Positions 35,959 through 44,430 of a stretch of DNA of 64,000 nucleotides are shown here, piece after piece. The DNA comes from Nocardia suismassiliense. GTDB taxonomy: Bacteria > Actinomycetota > Actinomycetes > Mycobacteriales > Mycobacteriaceae. How positions within the stretch are numbered: position 1 is the first letter of the stretch; the number at the start of each line of letters is the position of its first letter. Under the pieces are notes generated by a model that saw only the letters and a program-made list of their open reading frames with translations, ran no database searches and was not told the DNA's origin. A program made the translations under genes and the position numbers. The stretch is from the NCBI RefSeq assembly GCF_900269665.1, contig NZ_LT985361.1, positions 1,049,270 to 1,113,269 on the forward strand, given 5' to 3'.

Positions 35959-36492
35959 CTATTCGGTCGGCATTTCACCGCGTGCCGCCAATGCGGCAAG
36001 AACGTGTGGGGCAGCGAGCTGCTGGAGCACGGCGAGTGGCCCCATGCCCTCGAAATGTGCGGCCGCCGCAGCGAAGTCGTCATCGAGCGGTAGCCCCGCC
36101 GCCTGTAGTTCCGCGGGGAGACGGCGGACGGCGTCGAGAATGGCCGGTGCCGGCAGCCATTCGTCGTCTTCGACCGGCTCCACCGTGCCCGCCTGGTACG
36201 CGGCGGCGAGTGCTGCTCCGGTCCGCTGCACGTCGGGGTGTTCGGAGAGCCGCTCGAAGCGCGCTTCTTCGTCCTCGAGGTTCTCCCACTCCAGGGGATA
36301 CCACGCGTCTTCCGGTGCCACGTCGGCTCGTTGCTCGGAGTCGAGCACATGGACGCCGAGATTCAGCGGGTTGTCTTCCTCGAACCAGCGGATCACGACA
36401 CGCACGAGCGCACCCGCAGGTGGATGCGCTCTCAGGTCTTCGGCGATGGCCCGAGCCAAGGCTGCGGCGAACTGGACTTCCTGCACAATCAC
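35959..36492 (-). CDS. Acidic hypothetical protein
   Basis: A 177-aa strongly acidic, probably cytosolic protein with no recognisable domain. Its N-terminal half contains LRAHPPAGALVRVVIRWFEEDNPLNLGVHVLD, and the middle WYPLEWENLEDEE and DDEWLPAPAILDAVRRLPAELQ; the C-terminus is alanine-rich and helical. GTG at 36492 is chosen; it overlaps the stop of a 25-codon leader frame as GTGA, and no Shine-Dalgarno is visible, so coupling to that leader is possible. GTG 36486 is an alternative. A 30-bp repeat lies on both sides of the gene. Could be an immunity- or SUKH/DUF4303-like protein, but I cannot show this. Confidence 0.6.
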   Translation of the reverse strand: MIVQEVQFAAALARAIAEDLRAHPPAGALVRVVIRWFEEDNPLNLGVHVLDSEQRADVAPEDAWYPLEWENLEDEEARFERLSEHPDVQRTGAALAAAYQAGTVEPVEDDEWLPAPAILDAVRRLPAELQAAGLPLDDDFAAAAAHFEGMGPLAVLQQLAAPHVLAALAARGEMPTE

Positions 36493-36566
36493 CGTCGCAG
36501 CGTATTCGCCACGTGCGACATTGCCGAGACGTCGACAGCAGGGGAGTAGCGCAGCCGCGCAGGCAT
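36489..36566 (-). CDS. Possible 25-aa leader peptide
   Basis: Starts MPARLRYSPAVDV inside the repeat at 36549-36578 and ends with a TGA that overlaps the GTG of the acidic hypothetical gene (GTGA). The corresponding frame in the other repeat copy starts MLARLRR and stops after 11 residues. No good ribosome binding site is seen. It may be a coupling leader or a chance frame. Confidence 0.3.
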   Translation of the reverse strand: MPARLRYSPAVDVSAMSHVANTLRR

Positions 36567-36578
36567 TTCCACGTTTCG
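36549..36578 (-). repeat. 30-bp upstream repeat, copy 2
   Basis: Same unit as 35867-35896 with one mismatch. It ends 56 bases before the start of the acidic hypothetical gene, a distance close to that of copy 1 from the TetR gene, and in the same orientation. Confidence 0.7.
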
Positions 36579-36697
36579 CCTGGTCACCGCAGGTGACCGT
36601 GTTCAGGTCGGCCGCCCTGGGATGCCGCCGCGGCGGGACAAAATCGGTGGCGATACGTGCCCGCTCTCGGCCATGGTTGGGGCGACGAAAGGATCTC

Positions 36698-37468
36698 ATG
36701 CTCGACGACACGCAGATCGAATCCTTCATCAGCGATGGCTTCGTCAAACTGGAGCAGGCGTTTCCGGGCGAAGTGGCGGCTGCGGCCCGGGCGATTCTGT
36801 GGCGCGCGACCGGCTGCGACCCCGACGACCGCTCGACCTGGACGCAACCGGTGATCCGGCTCGGCGACTTCGCCGACGAACCTTTCGCGCGCGCAGCCAC
36901 CGCGCCCGCCTTGACGGCGGCGTTCGATCAGCTCGTCGGCCGGGGGCGCTGGTTGCCGCGAAACAGCCTGGGCACCTTCCCGGTTCGCTTTCCGGTCGGC
37001 GGGCCGCCCGGTGACGACGGCTGGCATATCGACGTCAGTTTCCCCGGTGACGACCCGGCCGACTACTTCACCTGGCGGGTGAATCTGTGGTCGCAAGGCC
37101 GCGCCCTGCTAATGCTGTTCCTGTTCTCCGATATCGGCGCCGACGACGCGCCGACCCGCATTCGGGTCGGGTCGCACCTTCGGGTGCCCGCTCTGCTGGC
37201 ACCGTTCGGGGAAGCGGGTGCGGACCTGGCGCAGTTCCCGTACGTGCGGGCGACCGCCGACCTACCCGAGGCGGTGGCCACCGGCCGGGCCGGCGACGTC
37301 TACCTCTGCCACCCCTTCCTGGTACATGCCGCGCAACGACATCGGGGCACGTCGGCGCGTTTCCTGGCGCAGCCGCCGTTGCTGTCGCGCGGCCCCTGCG
37401 TACTGGATCGCGCGGACGGCGCGTACTCGCCGGTGGAGCGCGCCATCCGCCGCGGACTCGACCGGTAA
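36698..37468 (+). CDS. Phytanoyl-CoA dioxygenase (PhyH) family protein
   Basis: A 256-aa Fe(II)/2-oxoglutarate oxygenase-like protein with a cupin barrel. The metal facial triad is HID (His110, Asp112) in DDGWHIDVSF and a distal His in DVYLCHPFLVHAAQRH (His205 or His210), with an Arg downstream for 2-oxoglutarate. AAAGGAT lies 4 nt before the ATG. Hydroxylation of a small molecule or lipid is expected. It is divergent from the acidic hypothetical gene and followed after 10 bases by the sterol-carrier-like gene. Confidence 0.85.
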   Translation: MLDDTQIESFISDGFVKLEQAFPGEVAAAARAILWRATGCDPDDRSTWTQPVIRLGDFADEPFARAATAPALTAAFDQLVGRGRWLPRNSLGTFPVRFPVGGPPGDDGWHIDVSFPGDDPADYFTWRVNLWSQGRALLMLFLFSDIGADDAPTRIRVGSHLRVPALLAPFGEAGADLAQFPYVRATADLPEAVATGRAGDVYLCHPFLVHAAQRHRGTSARFLAQPPLLSRGPCVLDRADGAYSPVERAIRRGLDR

Positions 37469-37478
37469 TCTCGGTTAC

Positions 37479-37871
37479 GTGGCTCGACAAGCGGTAAGTC
37501 CGGCCGAGCTGCGGTCGGCGGTGGATGCGGTGAGTGCGTGGCTGCGGGACGACTCGGTGGACGCGCCCGCGCGCACCGAACTCGCGGCGGCGGTCCGCAC
37601 GACCGCGCGCACTTTGGCGGCCGCGGCCCCCGGGCATTCGGTGGAGGTGCGGGTCCCGCCGTTCGTCGCGGTGCAGTGCATCGAAGGTCCGCGGCACACC
37701 AGAGGCACCCCGCCGAACGTCGTCGAAACCGACCCGCGCACCTGGCTGCTGCTGGCCACCGGCCTGCTGGACTTCGCCACCGCCCTCGACTCCGGCGCCC
37801 TCACCGCCTCGGGCAGCCGAGCGACCGAAGTCGCGCGCTGGCTCCCCATCGCCCGTCCCGCCGAGGACTGA
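37479..37871 (+). CDS. Sterol-carrier-fold protein (SCP_3-like)
   Basis: A 130-aa cytosolic protein, the counterpart of the small conserved protein encoded beside purF in mycobacteria. VEVRVPPFVAVQCIEGPRHTRGTPPNVVETDPRTWLLLATG is characteristic of this bacterial SCP-like family, whose ligand is unknown. The GTG at 37479 begins ARQAVSPAELRSA. It probably shares a transcript with the PhyH-like gene, 10 bases upstream. Confidence 0.8.
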   Translation: MARQAVSPAELRSAVDAVSAWLRDDSVDAPARTELAAAVRTTARTLAAAAPGHSVEVRVPPFVAVQCIEGPRHTRGTPPNVVETDPRTWLLLATGLLDFATALDSGALTASGSRATEVARWLPIARPAED

Positions 37872-37887
37872 CCCGCACGCTTTCGCG

Positions 37888-37939
37888 GGATCCGCACCCG
37901 CCCTCAGCGAGTGCGGCTCCCGCGACCGAGTGCGGATCC
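37888..37939. terminator. Stem-loop between convergent genes
   Basis: GGATCCGCAC (37888-37897) pairs perfectly with GTGCGGATCC (37930-37939). The region between carries further GTGCGG/CCGCAC repeats that could form an alternative shorter stem. Confidence 0.5.
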
Positions 37940-37946
37940 GCCCTGA

Positions 37947-39302
37947 TCAGGCGGCGACGCGATTGCTGCGGTGCAGACCCTTGTGGTCGTAGAAACGGGT
38001 GATGATGGCGCCGAAGGCCAAACCGATGGCCAGTCCGGCCACGGCCATCCAGACGCCGCGGGCCAGGCCCGCTTCGAAGTTGGCGTCGAAGTAGAGGATG
38101 GCGCGGATCCCCAGGAACACCTGGTGCATCGGTTCGAAGGAGGCCAGCCAGCCGAAGTACTGCGGCGTCGCCTCGATCGGCACGGTGCCGCCGGAGGAGG
38201 GCAGGCCCAGAATGATGAACAGGATCAGGTTCACCAGCAGGCCCGCCGAGCCGATCGCGGCCAGCGTGGACAGACCGGTGACGCCGACAGCGATCATCGC
38301 GAGCGCGCTGTAGAGGAACAGCGCCAGCGGATGATCGATCGGCATGTCCAGGATCTTGCCGACGATCAGGAAGACCGCCGAGACGATGTTCGCGGTCACC
38401 ACCATCACGCCCCACTTGATCAGCAGGGTGCGGAAGCGGGAGATGGGCGTCGGCGGATAGTGCACGTACCACGGCCCGTACTCGGTGGGGATGAAGCCGA
38501 GCTGGGCATCGATCATGGTGTGGATGACCATCGCGCCGACCACCCCGGCGAGCAGCAACAGCAGTGCGTAGAAGAACGCGCTCAACCCTTGGCCGGTGCC
38601 GTCGGGCAGTGGATGGTACTGCTGGACAACCACTTTCACCGGATCGGCGAGCGCGACCCGGGCCGCGCCGGACAGCTCGGGCCCGGGCGGCGCACCGGCC
38701 TGCGGCTTCAGCTGCTCGGTCACCTGATCGGTGAGCTGCTTGCCGACCTGCTTGTTCACCTCGGTCAGCGCCTGGTTGCCCACCCGCAGCACGATCTGGG
38801 TGCCGAACGCGCCGGTGCGCGGGTTGGTCTGCAGGGTGATGATCGGGCGTTCCATGTCACCGGGAATCACGCTGCCGACGCCGAGGATGCCGAGGCGCTT
38901 GCTGAAATCGCTCGGGATGACCAGCGCGCCGTAGACCTCGCCGGACTGCAGCTGCCGCTCGGCCTCGCTGATGCTGATCACCCGCAGGTCGACCTTGTCC
39001 GCGGGCACGCCCTTTTCCAGCGCCTCGGTGATCTGGTTACCGAAATTCACCTGCTGCTGGCTGTCGGCCTTTTTGATGACATCGCCCACATCTTGGTTCA
39101 CCAGGGCGATGGGGAAATCGTGCAGATTTTTCTCCGGATCGACGACGTAATCCAGATACATGATGCCGAGCAGAGCCGTCAGCAGCGTCAGCACGCCGAT
39201 GGGAAACAGCACCAGCCGTGCCCATGGCCTGCGCTGCGGCGTGCTGCCTCCGGTGTTCGATCCCGCCCCGCTGCCTGAATCCGCGCTGTCGGTAGTCGTC
39301 AC
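37947..39302 (-). CDS. YhgE/Pip-like membrane protein (DUF3533, ABC-2 fold)
   Basis: A 451-aa membrane protein. One N-terminal helix (LVLFPIGVLTLLTALLGIMYLDYVV) is followed by an extracytoplasmic domain of about 200 residues with NFGNQITEALEKGVP and YGALVIPSDFSKRL, then six C-terminal helices. This is the DUF3533/SNG1 and YhgE layout, related to type VII secretion accessory and drug-tolerance proteins. GTG 39302 is chosen over GTG 39311; neither has a Shine-Dalgarno site. No ATPase gene is adjacent. Divergent from purF. Confidence 0.8.
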   Translation of the reverse strand: MTTTDSADSGSGAGSNTGGSTPQRRPWARLVLFPIGVLTLLTALLGIMYLDYVVDPEKNLHDFPIALVNQDVGDVIKKADSQQQVNFGNQITEALEKGVPADKVDLRVISISEAERQLQSGEVYGALVIPSDFSKRLGILGVGSVIPGDMERPIITLQTNPRTGAFGTQIVLRVGNQALTEVNKQVGKQLTDQVTEQLKPQAGAPPGPELSGAARVALADPVKVVVQQYHPLPDGTGQGLSAFFYALLLLLAGVVGAMVIHTMIDAQLGFIPTEYGPWYVHYPPTPISRFRTLLIKWGVMVVTANIVSAVFLIVGKILDMPIDHPLALFLYSALAMIAVGVTGLSTLAAIGSAGLLVNLILFIILGLPSSGGTVPIEATPQYFGWLASFEPMHQVFLGIRAILYFDANFEAGLARGVWMAVAGLAIGLAFGAIITRFYDHKGLHRSNRVAA

Positions 39303-39450
39303 GGATCGCACCGTAACAGCTACCGTCACCGAATTCCCCGGCCGCTGCGCCACGCCGGATTGCTACTGGTATGCGGTGGCGGTGATCGCGATCGAAGTTT
39401 CACCCGTAGAATGAAACGTGCCCCCAGCCCGCCCGAACAGGGAGCAAACG

Positions 39451-41031
39451 GTGACCAACGCCGAACTGCCGGTTGACGCTACTTCCGCCACCCCCGATCA
39501 GGACGAGAACGAGCCACGCGAAGAGTGTGGCGTGTTCGGAGTCTGGGCGCCGAGCGAGGACGTGGCGAAGCTCACGTACTACGGCTTGTACGCGCTGCAA
39601 CACCGCGGACAGGAGGCGGCGGGCATCGCGGTATCCGACGGTTCGCAGATCTTGGTCTTCAAGGATCTCGGCTTGGTCAGCCAGGTGTTCGACGAGCAGA
39701 CGCTGGCCGCCATGCCGGGCCACATCGCCGTCGGGCACTGCCGCTACTCCACCACCGGCGGCGTGACCTGGGAAAATGCCCAGCCGATCTTCCGGACCAC
39801 CTCGGTGGGTTCCGGACTTGCCTTGGGCCACAACGGCAATCTCGTCAACACCGCCGAATTGGCAGGCCGCGCAAGGGAACTCGGGCTCATCGGCGCGACG
39901 GTGGCCAACGGCCGCCCGCAGCCGATCGCCGCGACGTCGGACTCCGATGTGATCACCGCGCTGCTGGCGCACGCCTCCGCCGACTCCAGCATCGAGAAGG
40001 CGGCGATGGAGCTGCTGCCGACGCTGAAGGGCGCGTTCTGCCTGACCTTCATGGACGAGCACACGCTCTACGCCGCGCGTGACCCGCACGGCGTCCGCCC
40101 GCTGTGCCTGGGCAGGCTGGACCGTGGCTGGGTTGTTGCCAGCGAAACCGCGGCACTCGACATCGTCGGTGCGGCGTTCGTCCGGGAGATCGAGCCCGGC
40201 GAACTGCTGGCGATCGACGCCGACGGCGTGCGCTCGATGCGCTTCGCCAATCCCGAACCCAAGGGCTGCGTCTTCGAGTTCGTCTACCTGGCCAGGCCGG
40301 ACAGCACCATCTCGGGCCGCTCGGTGCACGCCACCCGCGTCGAGATCGGGCGCCTGCTCGCCAAGGAGCATCCGGTCGACGCGGATCTGGTGATCCCGGT
40401 GCCCGAATCCGGTACCCCGGCCGCGGTAGGCTACGCCCAAGGGTCGGGCGTGCCCTACGGCCAAGGCCTGATGAAGAACGCCTACGTCGGACGCACCTTC
40501 ATCCAGCCGAGCCAGACCATCCGTCAGCTCGGCATCCGACTGAAACTCAACCCGCTGCGCGAGGTCATCCGCGGCAAGCGGCTCATCGTGGTGGACGACT
40601 CGATCGTGCGCGGCAACACCCAGCGCGCGCTCATCCGCATGCTGCGCGAAGCGGGCGCGCTGGAGATCCACGTCCGGATCGCCTCGCCGCCGGTCAAGTG
40701 GCCGTGCTTCTACGGCATCGACTTCGCCTCGCCCGCCGAACTGATCGCCAACGGGTCCGGCGCCGAAGGCAGCTTCGACGAGATGGTGGAGGGCGTGCGC
40801 CGTTCCATCGGCGCGGACACCCTCGGCTACATCTCCACCGAGGGCATGATCGCCGCCACCGAACAGCCCCGCTCGCGACTGTGCTGCGCCTGCTTCGACG
40901 GCAACTACCCGATCGCCCTGCCCACCGAGGCGGCCATCGGCAAGAACGTGCTCGAAGGCATGCTCACCGGGCAGCCGGAGGCGCTGCTGCTGGGCGAGAA
41001 CGCGAATGCGAGTGCGCTGAGTCGTCCGTAG
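39451..41031 (+). CDS. purF: Amidophosphoribosyltransferase PurF
   Basis: A 526-aa enzyme for the first committed purine step (PRPP + Gln to phosphoribosylamine). The N-terminal Ntn glutaminase is made active by removal of a 25-residue propeptide: Cys26 in EECGVFGVW. The PRPP motif VIVVDDSIVRGNT lies near residue 375, and C-terminal cysteines (CCACFDGNY and others) suggest the Fe-S-containing B. subtilis-type enzyme. GTG 39451 has GGGAG 7 nt before it. In mycobacteria purM follows at once; here 6.4 kb of transporter genes intervene. Confidence 0.96.
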   Translation: MTNAELPVDATSATPDQDENEPREECGVFGVWAPSEDVAKLTYYGLYALQHRGQEAAGIAVSDGSQILVFKDLGLVSQVFDEQTLAAMPGHIAVGHCRYSTTGGVTWENAQPIFRTTSVGSGLALGHNGNLVNTAELAGRARELGLIGATVANGRPQPIAATSDSDVITALLAHASADSSIEKAAMELLPTLKGAFCLTFMDEHTLYAARDPHGVRPLCLGRLDRGWVVASETAALDIVGAAFVREIEPGELLAIDADGVRSMRFANPEPKGCVFEFVYLARPDSTISGRSVHATRVEIGRLLAKEHPVDADLVIPVPESGTPAAVGYAQGSGVPYGQGLMKNAYVGRTFIQPSQTIRQLGIRLKLNPLREVIRGKRLIVVDDSIVRGNTQRALIRMLREAGALEIHVRIASPPVKWPCFYGIDFASPAELIANGSGAEGSFDEMVEGVRRSIGADTLGYISTEGMIAATEQPRSRLCCACFDGNYPIALPTEAAIGKNVLEGMLTGQPEALLLGENANASALSRP

Positions 41032-41680
41032 TGCTTGGGCGGGCCGTTGATTCGGGCCGTGCCGTCACGGTCGTCAGTCCGGCCCCGGGGCGTCCGCGCT
41101 GTGGCCGTCGCGCGGTGGACGGTCGTCCTGCCTTGGCAGCCTCCATTGCCGGCGGTCACTCGCGCATGCGCCTGCCGGGTACTCGTGCGCACGCCGGGTA
41201 GGTATGCGCAACCGCCCGTCATCGTCGGTCTGTCATGCGCCGGATGACTGTTCTTGCAGGCTTCGCGCTGCCGCGTGTCGGTAACTGCGACACCCAGCCG
41301 CCTATCTCGGCCCGGTCTCTTCCGCCTTGGTACGAACCACCATCCGGTGCACCGAAACGCGCCCATTTCGCGCAGCACACACGGCGAGTCGATTTCGCGC
41401 GTCGCGGTAAACGCCCATGTTTGTCCTGCCATGTGCCGTGGCGTCTTCGAGACGCCCATATCGGCGATCCAGTGCGTTCCTGGACATTCGTCCGGTGATC
41501 TGGCCCCCTCGGTGCACTATTTGCAACGCCTGCTAACGGCCCGGTGATTTTTTCTGTGAAAACGCAACGTGCCGGAAATGGTTCGTGGGTACGGTGCCCG
41601 TCAGATCGGAAGTTCATTGCGTCCGCACCTGTCCTGCGATCCAGGACAGCGCGGTGCGGCGCTCGAGAAGTGGGGCCCTG
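41032..41680. other. 649-base spacer without a gene
   Basis: Between purF and the oligopeptide importer. Short frames cross it on both strands but none has a good start, coding-like composition or a recognisable product. The last 150 bases are less GC-rich (CCCGGTGATTTTTTCTG) and probably hold the promoter of the importer; an inverted repeat lies at 41630-41648. Confidence 0.5.
41630..41648 (+). promoter_or_regulatory. Inverted repeat upstream of the importer
   Basis: TGTCCTG (41630-41636), CGATC, CAGGACA (41642-41648): perfect 7-bp arms, 32 bases before the start of the binding-protein gene. A candidate operator or a leader hairpin. Confidence 0.4.
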
Positions 41681-43297
41681 ATGTTGGTTTCTAGAACACC
41701 TGGGGGCCGGACCCGGACGCGAACTATCGCGGCCGTCGGCCTGGCGACGCTGGTGGCGTCGTCATTGGCAGGCTGCGGTTCCGGCCGGACCGGTGATGGT
41801 GGTGACGGTGGCGGCTTGCTGGCCGGCACCACGGACAAAATCTTCTCGCTCGACCCGGTAGCCGCCTACGACAACGGCTCGCTGGTCGCGGAGACGCAGT
41901 TCTACCAGTACGTGCTGAACTTCGCGCCCGGCGACGCGACGCCGAAGCCGGACGCCGCGGAGAAGTGCGAGTTCACCACCCCGACGGTGTACAGCTGCAC
42001 CATGAAGCCGGGTCTGAAGTTCGCCAACGGAAACCCGTTGACCGCCAAGAGCGTCAAGTTCTCCTTCGACCGCATGGTCAAGATCAATGACCCGAACGGG
42101 CCCGCCTCGCTGCTCGGCAACCTCGAGAAGACCGAGGCCCCGGACGATCGCACCGTGAACTTCACGCTGAAGGTCGCCAACGACCAGACCTTCCCGGCGA
42201 TCCTGCCGACCCAGGCCGGGCCGATCGTCGACGAGAAGGTGTACTCGCCGGACAAGGTGATGGCCGACGAGGACGTGGTGAAGAACAAGGGCTACTCCGG
42301 CCCGTACACCATCGCGAGCTACGACAAGAACAAGCTGGTCGAGTACAAGGCGAACCCGGATTACAACGGGATCCTCGGCACCCCGAAGACCAAGACCGTC
42401 TCGACGAAGTACTACGCCACCACCGACAACATGAAGCTCGACCTGCAGAACGGGTCGCTCGACGTGGCCTACCGGTCGCTGACGCCGACCGACATCGAGT
42501 CGCTGCGCGGCGACAGCAAGGTCACCGTGCACGAGGGCCCCGGTGGCGAGCTGCGCTACATCGTGTTCAACATGAACACCATGCCGGGCGGCACGCCGGA
42601 GCAGAAGCTGGCGGTGCGTAAGGCGCTCGCCTCCACGGTGGACCGGGCCGCGCTGGCCAAGAACATCTACAAGAACACCTACACGCCGGCGTATTCGTCG
42701 GTGCCGCAGGGTGTTCCGGGCGCGACGGAGCCGTTCAAGGACATCTACGGCGCCGATCCGAGCAAGGAGAAGGCCGCCAAGTTCCTCGCCGACGCGGGTG
42801 TCGCGACGCCGGTCGAGCTGAACCTGCAGTACAACCCGGACCACTACGGTTCGAGCAGCTCCGAGGAGTACGCCTCGATCAAGTCGCAGCTGGAAGCCAG
42901 CGGGCTGTTCCGGGTGAACCTGCAGTCCACCGAATGGGTGAGCTACCAGCGGGAACGGGCACGCGATTCGTACCCGCTCTACCACTTCGGCTGGTTCCCG
43001 GACTTTCCGGACCCGGACAACTACCTGACCCCGTTCTTCGGTCCGAACAACTTCCTGCAGTCGCACTTCGAGAATCCCGGCGTCACCGCGCAGCTGATCG
43101 CCCAGATCACCGAACGCGACAAGACCAAGCGGATGGAGATCCTCAAGAACGTGCAGCAGGATCTGGCACAGAACCACCTGCCGATCGTTCCGCTGTTGTC
43201 CGGCAAGCAGATCGCCGTCTCGGGTAAGAACGTGCAGGGAGTGGAGCAGACTCTCGACGCGTCGTTCAAGTTCCGTTACACGGTGCTGAGCAAGTGA
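41681..43297 (+). CDS. Oligopeptide ABC transporter substrate-binding lipoprotein
   Basis: A 538-aa SBP_bac_5 family lipoprotein. The signal peptide (RTRTRTIAAVGLATLVASS) ends in the lipobox LAGC, with Cys32 as the lipidated residue. The mature protein has FKFRY at its end and typical cluster C features (TLDASF, YPLYHFGWFPDFPDPDNYL, LAQNHLPIVPLL). ATG 41681 gives the correct signal peptide. It is the first gene of a four-gene importer; the next gene starts within its stop codon. Peptides or nickel are usual ligands; peptides are more likely given the large, featureless pocket family. Confidence 0.92.
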   Translation: MLVSRTPGGRTRTRTIAAVGLATLVASSLAGCGSGRTGDGGDGGGLLAGTTDKIFSLDPVAAYDNGSLVAETQFYQYVLNFAPGDATPKPDAAEKCEFTTPTVYSCTMKPGLKFANGNPLTAKSVKFSFDRMVKINDPNGPASLLGNLEKTEAPDDRTVNFTLKVANDQTFPAILPTQAGPIVDEKVYSPDKVMADEDVVKNKGYSGPYTIASYDKNKLVEYKANPDYNGILGTPKTKTVSTKYYATTDNMKLDLQNGSLDVAYRSLTPTDIESLRGDSKVTVHEGPGGELRYIVFNMNTMPGGTPEQKLAVRKALASTVDRAALAKNIYKNTYTPAYSSVPQGVPGATEPFKDIYGADPSKEKAAKFLADAGVATPVELNLQYNPDHYGSSSSEEYASIKSQLEASGLFRVNLQSTEWVSYQRERARDSYPLYHFGWFPDFPDPDNYLTPFFGPNNFLQSHFENPGVTAQLIAQITERDKTKRMEILKNVQQDLAQNHLPIVPLLSGKQIAVSGKNVQGVEQTLDASFKFRYTVLSK

Positions 43298-44430
43298 CAT
43301 CCGGCGAAGCCGGGCCCGGGACGACAGCTGCTCCAGAAACGAAGCCAGCGCCGGCCCGGGCCCGGCGCTTCGGCGTGCCACGAGCACGGAAGGGCGGCGG
43401 CGATTCGCGCCAGCTCGCCCTGCTGCGCTACTTGGGTGTGCGATTGATGTTGATCCCGGTGACCGCGTGGATTCTGGTCACCGTCGTATTCTTCCTGATG
43501 CGCGTGGCCGGCGACCCGATCAGTGCGGCCATGGGTGGGCGGATGACCCAGGAGCAGATCGAGGTGCGCAAGGAGGCGGCCGGGCTGAACCGGCCCATCC
43601 TGTCGCAGTACTGGGAGTACATCACCGGCCTGCTGAGCGGGGATTTCGGTAAGTCGCAAGACAATCGGCAGATCAGCGAAGTGGTGATGACCTACGGCGC
43701 CGCCTCGCTGGAGCTGATGTTCTGGGCGCTGATCGTGGCCTTCGCGGTCGGTATTCCGCTGGGTAGATACGCGGCGACCCGGCGCGATTCGCCGACCGAC
43801 ACCGGTCTGCGGCTGTTCGCGATCCTGGCCTACGCGGCGCCGGTGTTCTTCGTCGGTCTGCTGCTGAAGCTGGTCTTCGCGGTGCAGCTGGGCTGGCTGC
43901 CGGTGGCGGGCCGGGCCAGCACCAATGTCGAGCTGCAGCTGCAGCACGTCTCACCGAAGACCAACATCATGCTGATCGACGGAATCCTCTACGGCGACAT
44001 GGGTTACCTGCTCGACGTGCTGAAACACGCTGTGCTGCCCGCGATCGCGCTCGGGCTGCTCACCGCGGGCATCTTCCTGCGGCTGGTGCGGATCAACCTG
44101 ATCCAGACCCTGCGGGCCGACTACGTGGACGCCGCGCGGGCGCGTGGACTCTCGCAGCGGGTGGTCACCGGCCGGCATGCCTTCCGCAACGCGATGATTC
44201 CGATCGTCACGGTGATGGGCATGCAGATCGCCATGATGCTCGGCGGTGCCGTGCTGACCGAGACCACCTTCGAATGGAAAGGTCTGGGTTATCAGCTCGC
44301 GACGTATCTGTCGGCGCGTGACTTCATCGCCGTGCAGGGCATCGTCGCGTTCATCGCGCTGGTCGTCGCGGTGATGAGCTTCCTGGTGGATGCCCTTGTG
44401 GCACTGATTGATCCGAGGGTGAGGTTCTGA
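43294..44430 (+). CDS. Oligopeptide ABC transporter permease (DppB/OppB-like)
   Basis: A 378-aa permease. A basic, Ala/Pro-rich cytosolic N-terminus of about 50 residues precedes six helices. The EAA motif for ATPase contact is DYVDAARARGLSQRVVTGRHAFRNAMIPIV. GTG 43294 overlaps the previous stop (GTGA), and the next gene starts at its own stop codon (TGATG). Confidence 0.93.
   Translation: MTSGEAGPGTTAAPETKPAPARARRFGVPRARKGGGDSRQLALLRYLGVRLMLIPVTAWILVTVVFFLMRVAGDPISAAMGGRMTQEQIEVRKEAAGLNRPILSQYWEYITGLLSGDFGKSQDNRQISEVVMTYGAASLELMFWALIVAFAVGIPLGRYAATRRDSPTDTGLRLFAILAYAAPVFFVGLLLKLVFAVQLGWLPVAGRASTNVELQLQHVSPKTNIMLIDGILYGDMGYLLDVLKHAVLPAIALGLLTAGIFLRLVRINLIQTLRADYVDAARARGLSQRVVTGRHAFRNAMIPIVTVMGMQIAMMLGGAVLTETTFEWKGLGYQLATYLSARDFIAVQGIVAFIALVVAVMSFLVDALVALIDPRVRF

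Noticed and set aside
41254..41547. Short open frames in the purF-importer spacer
   Set aside because: No ribosome binding site, no coding-like composition and no recognisable product.
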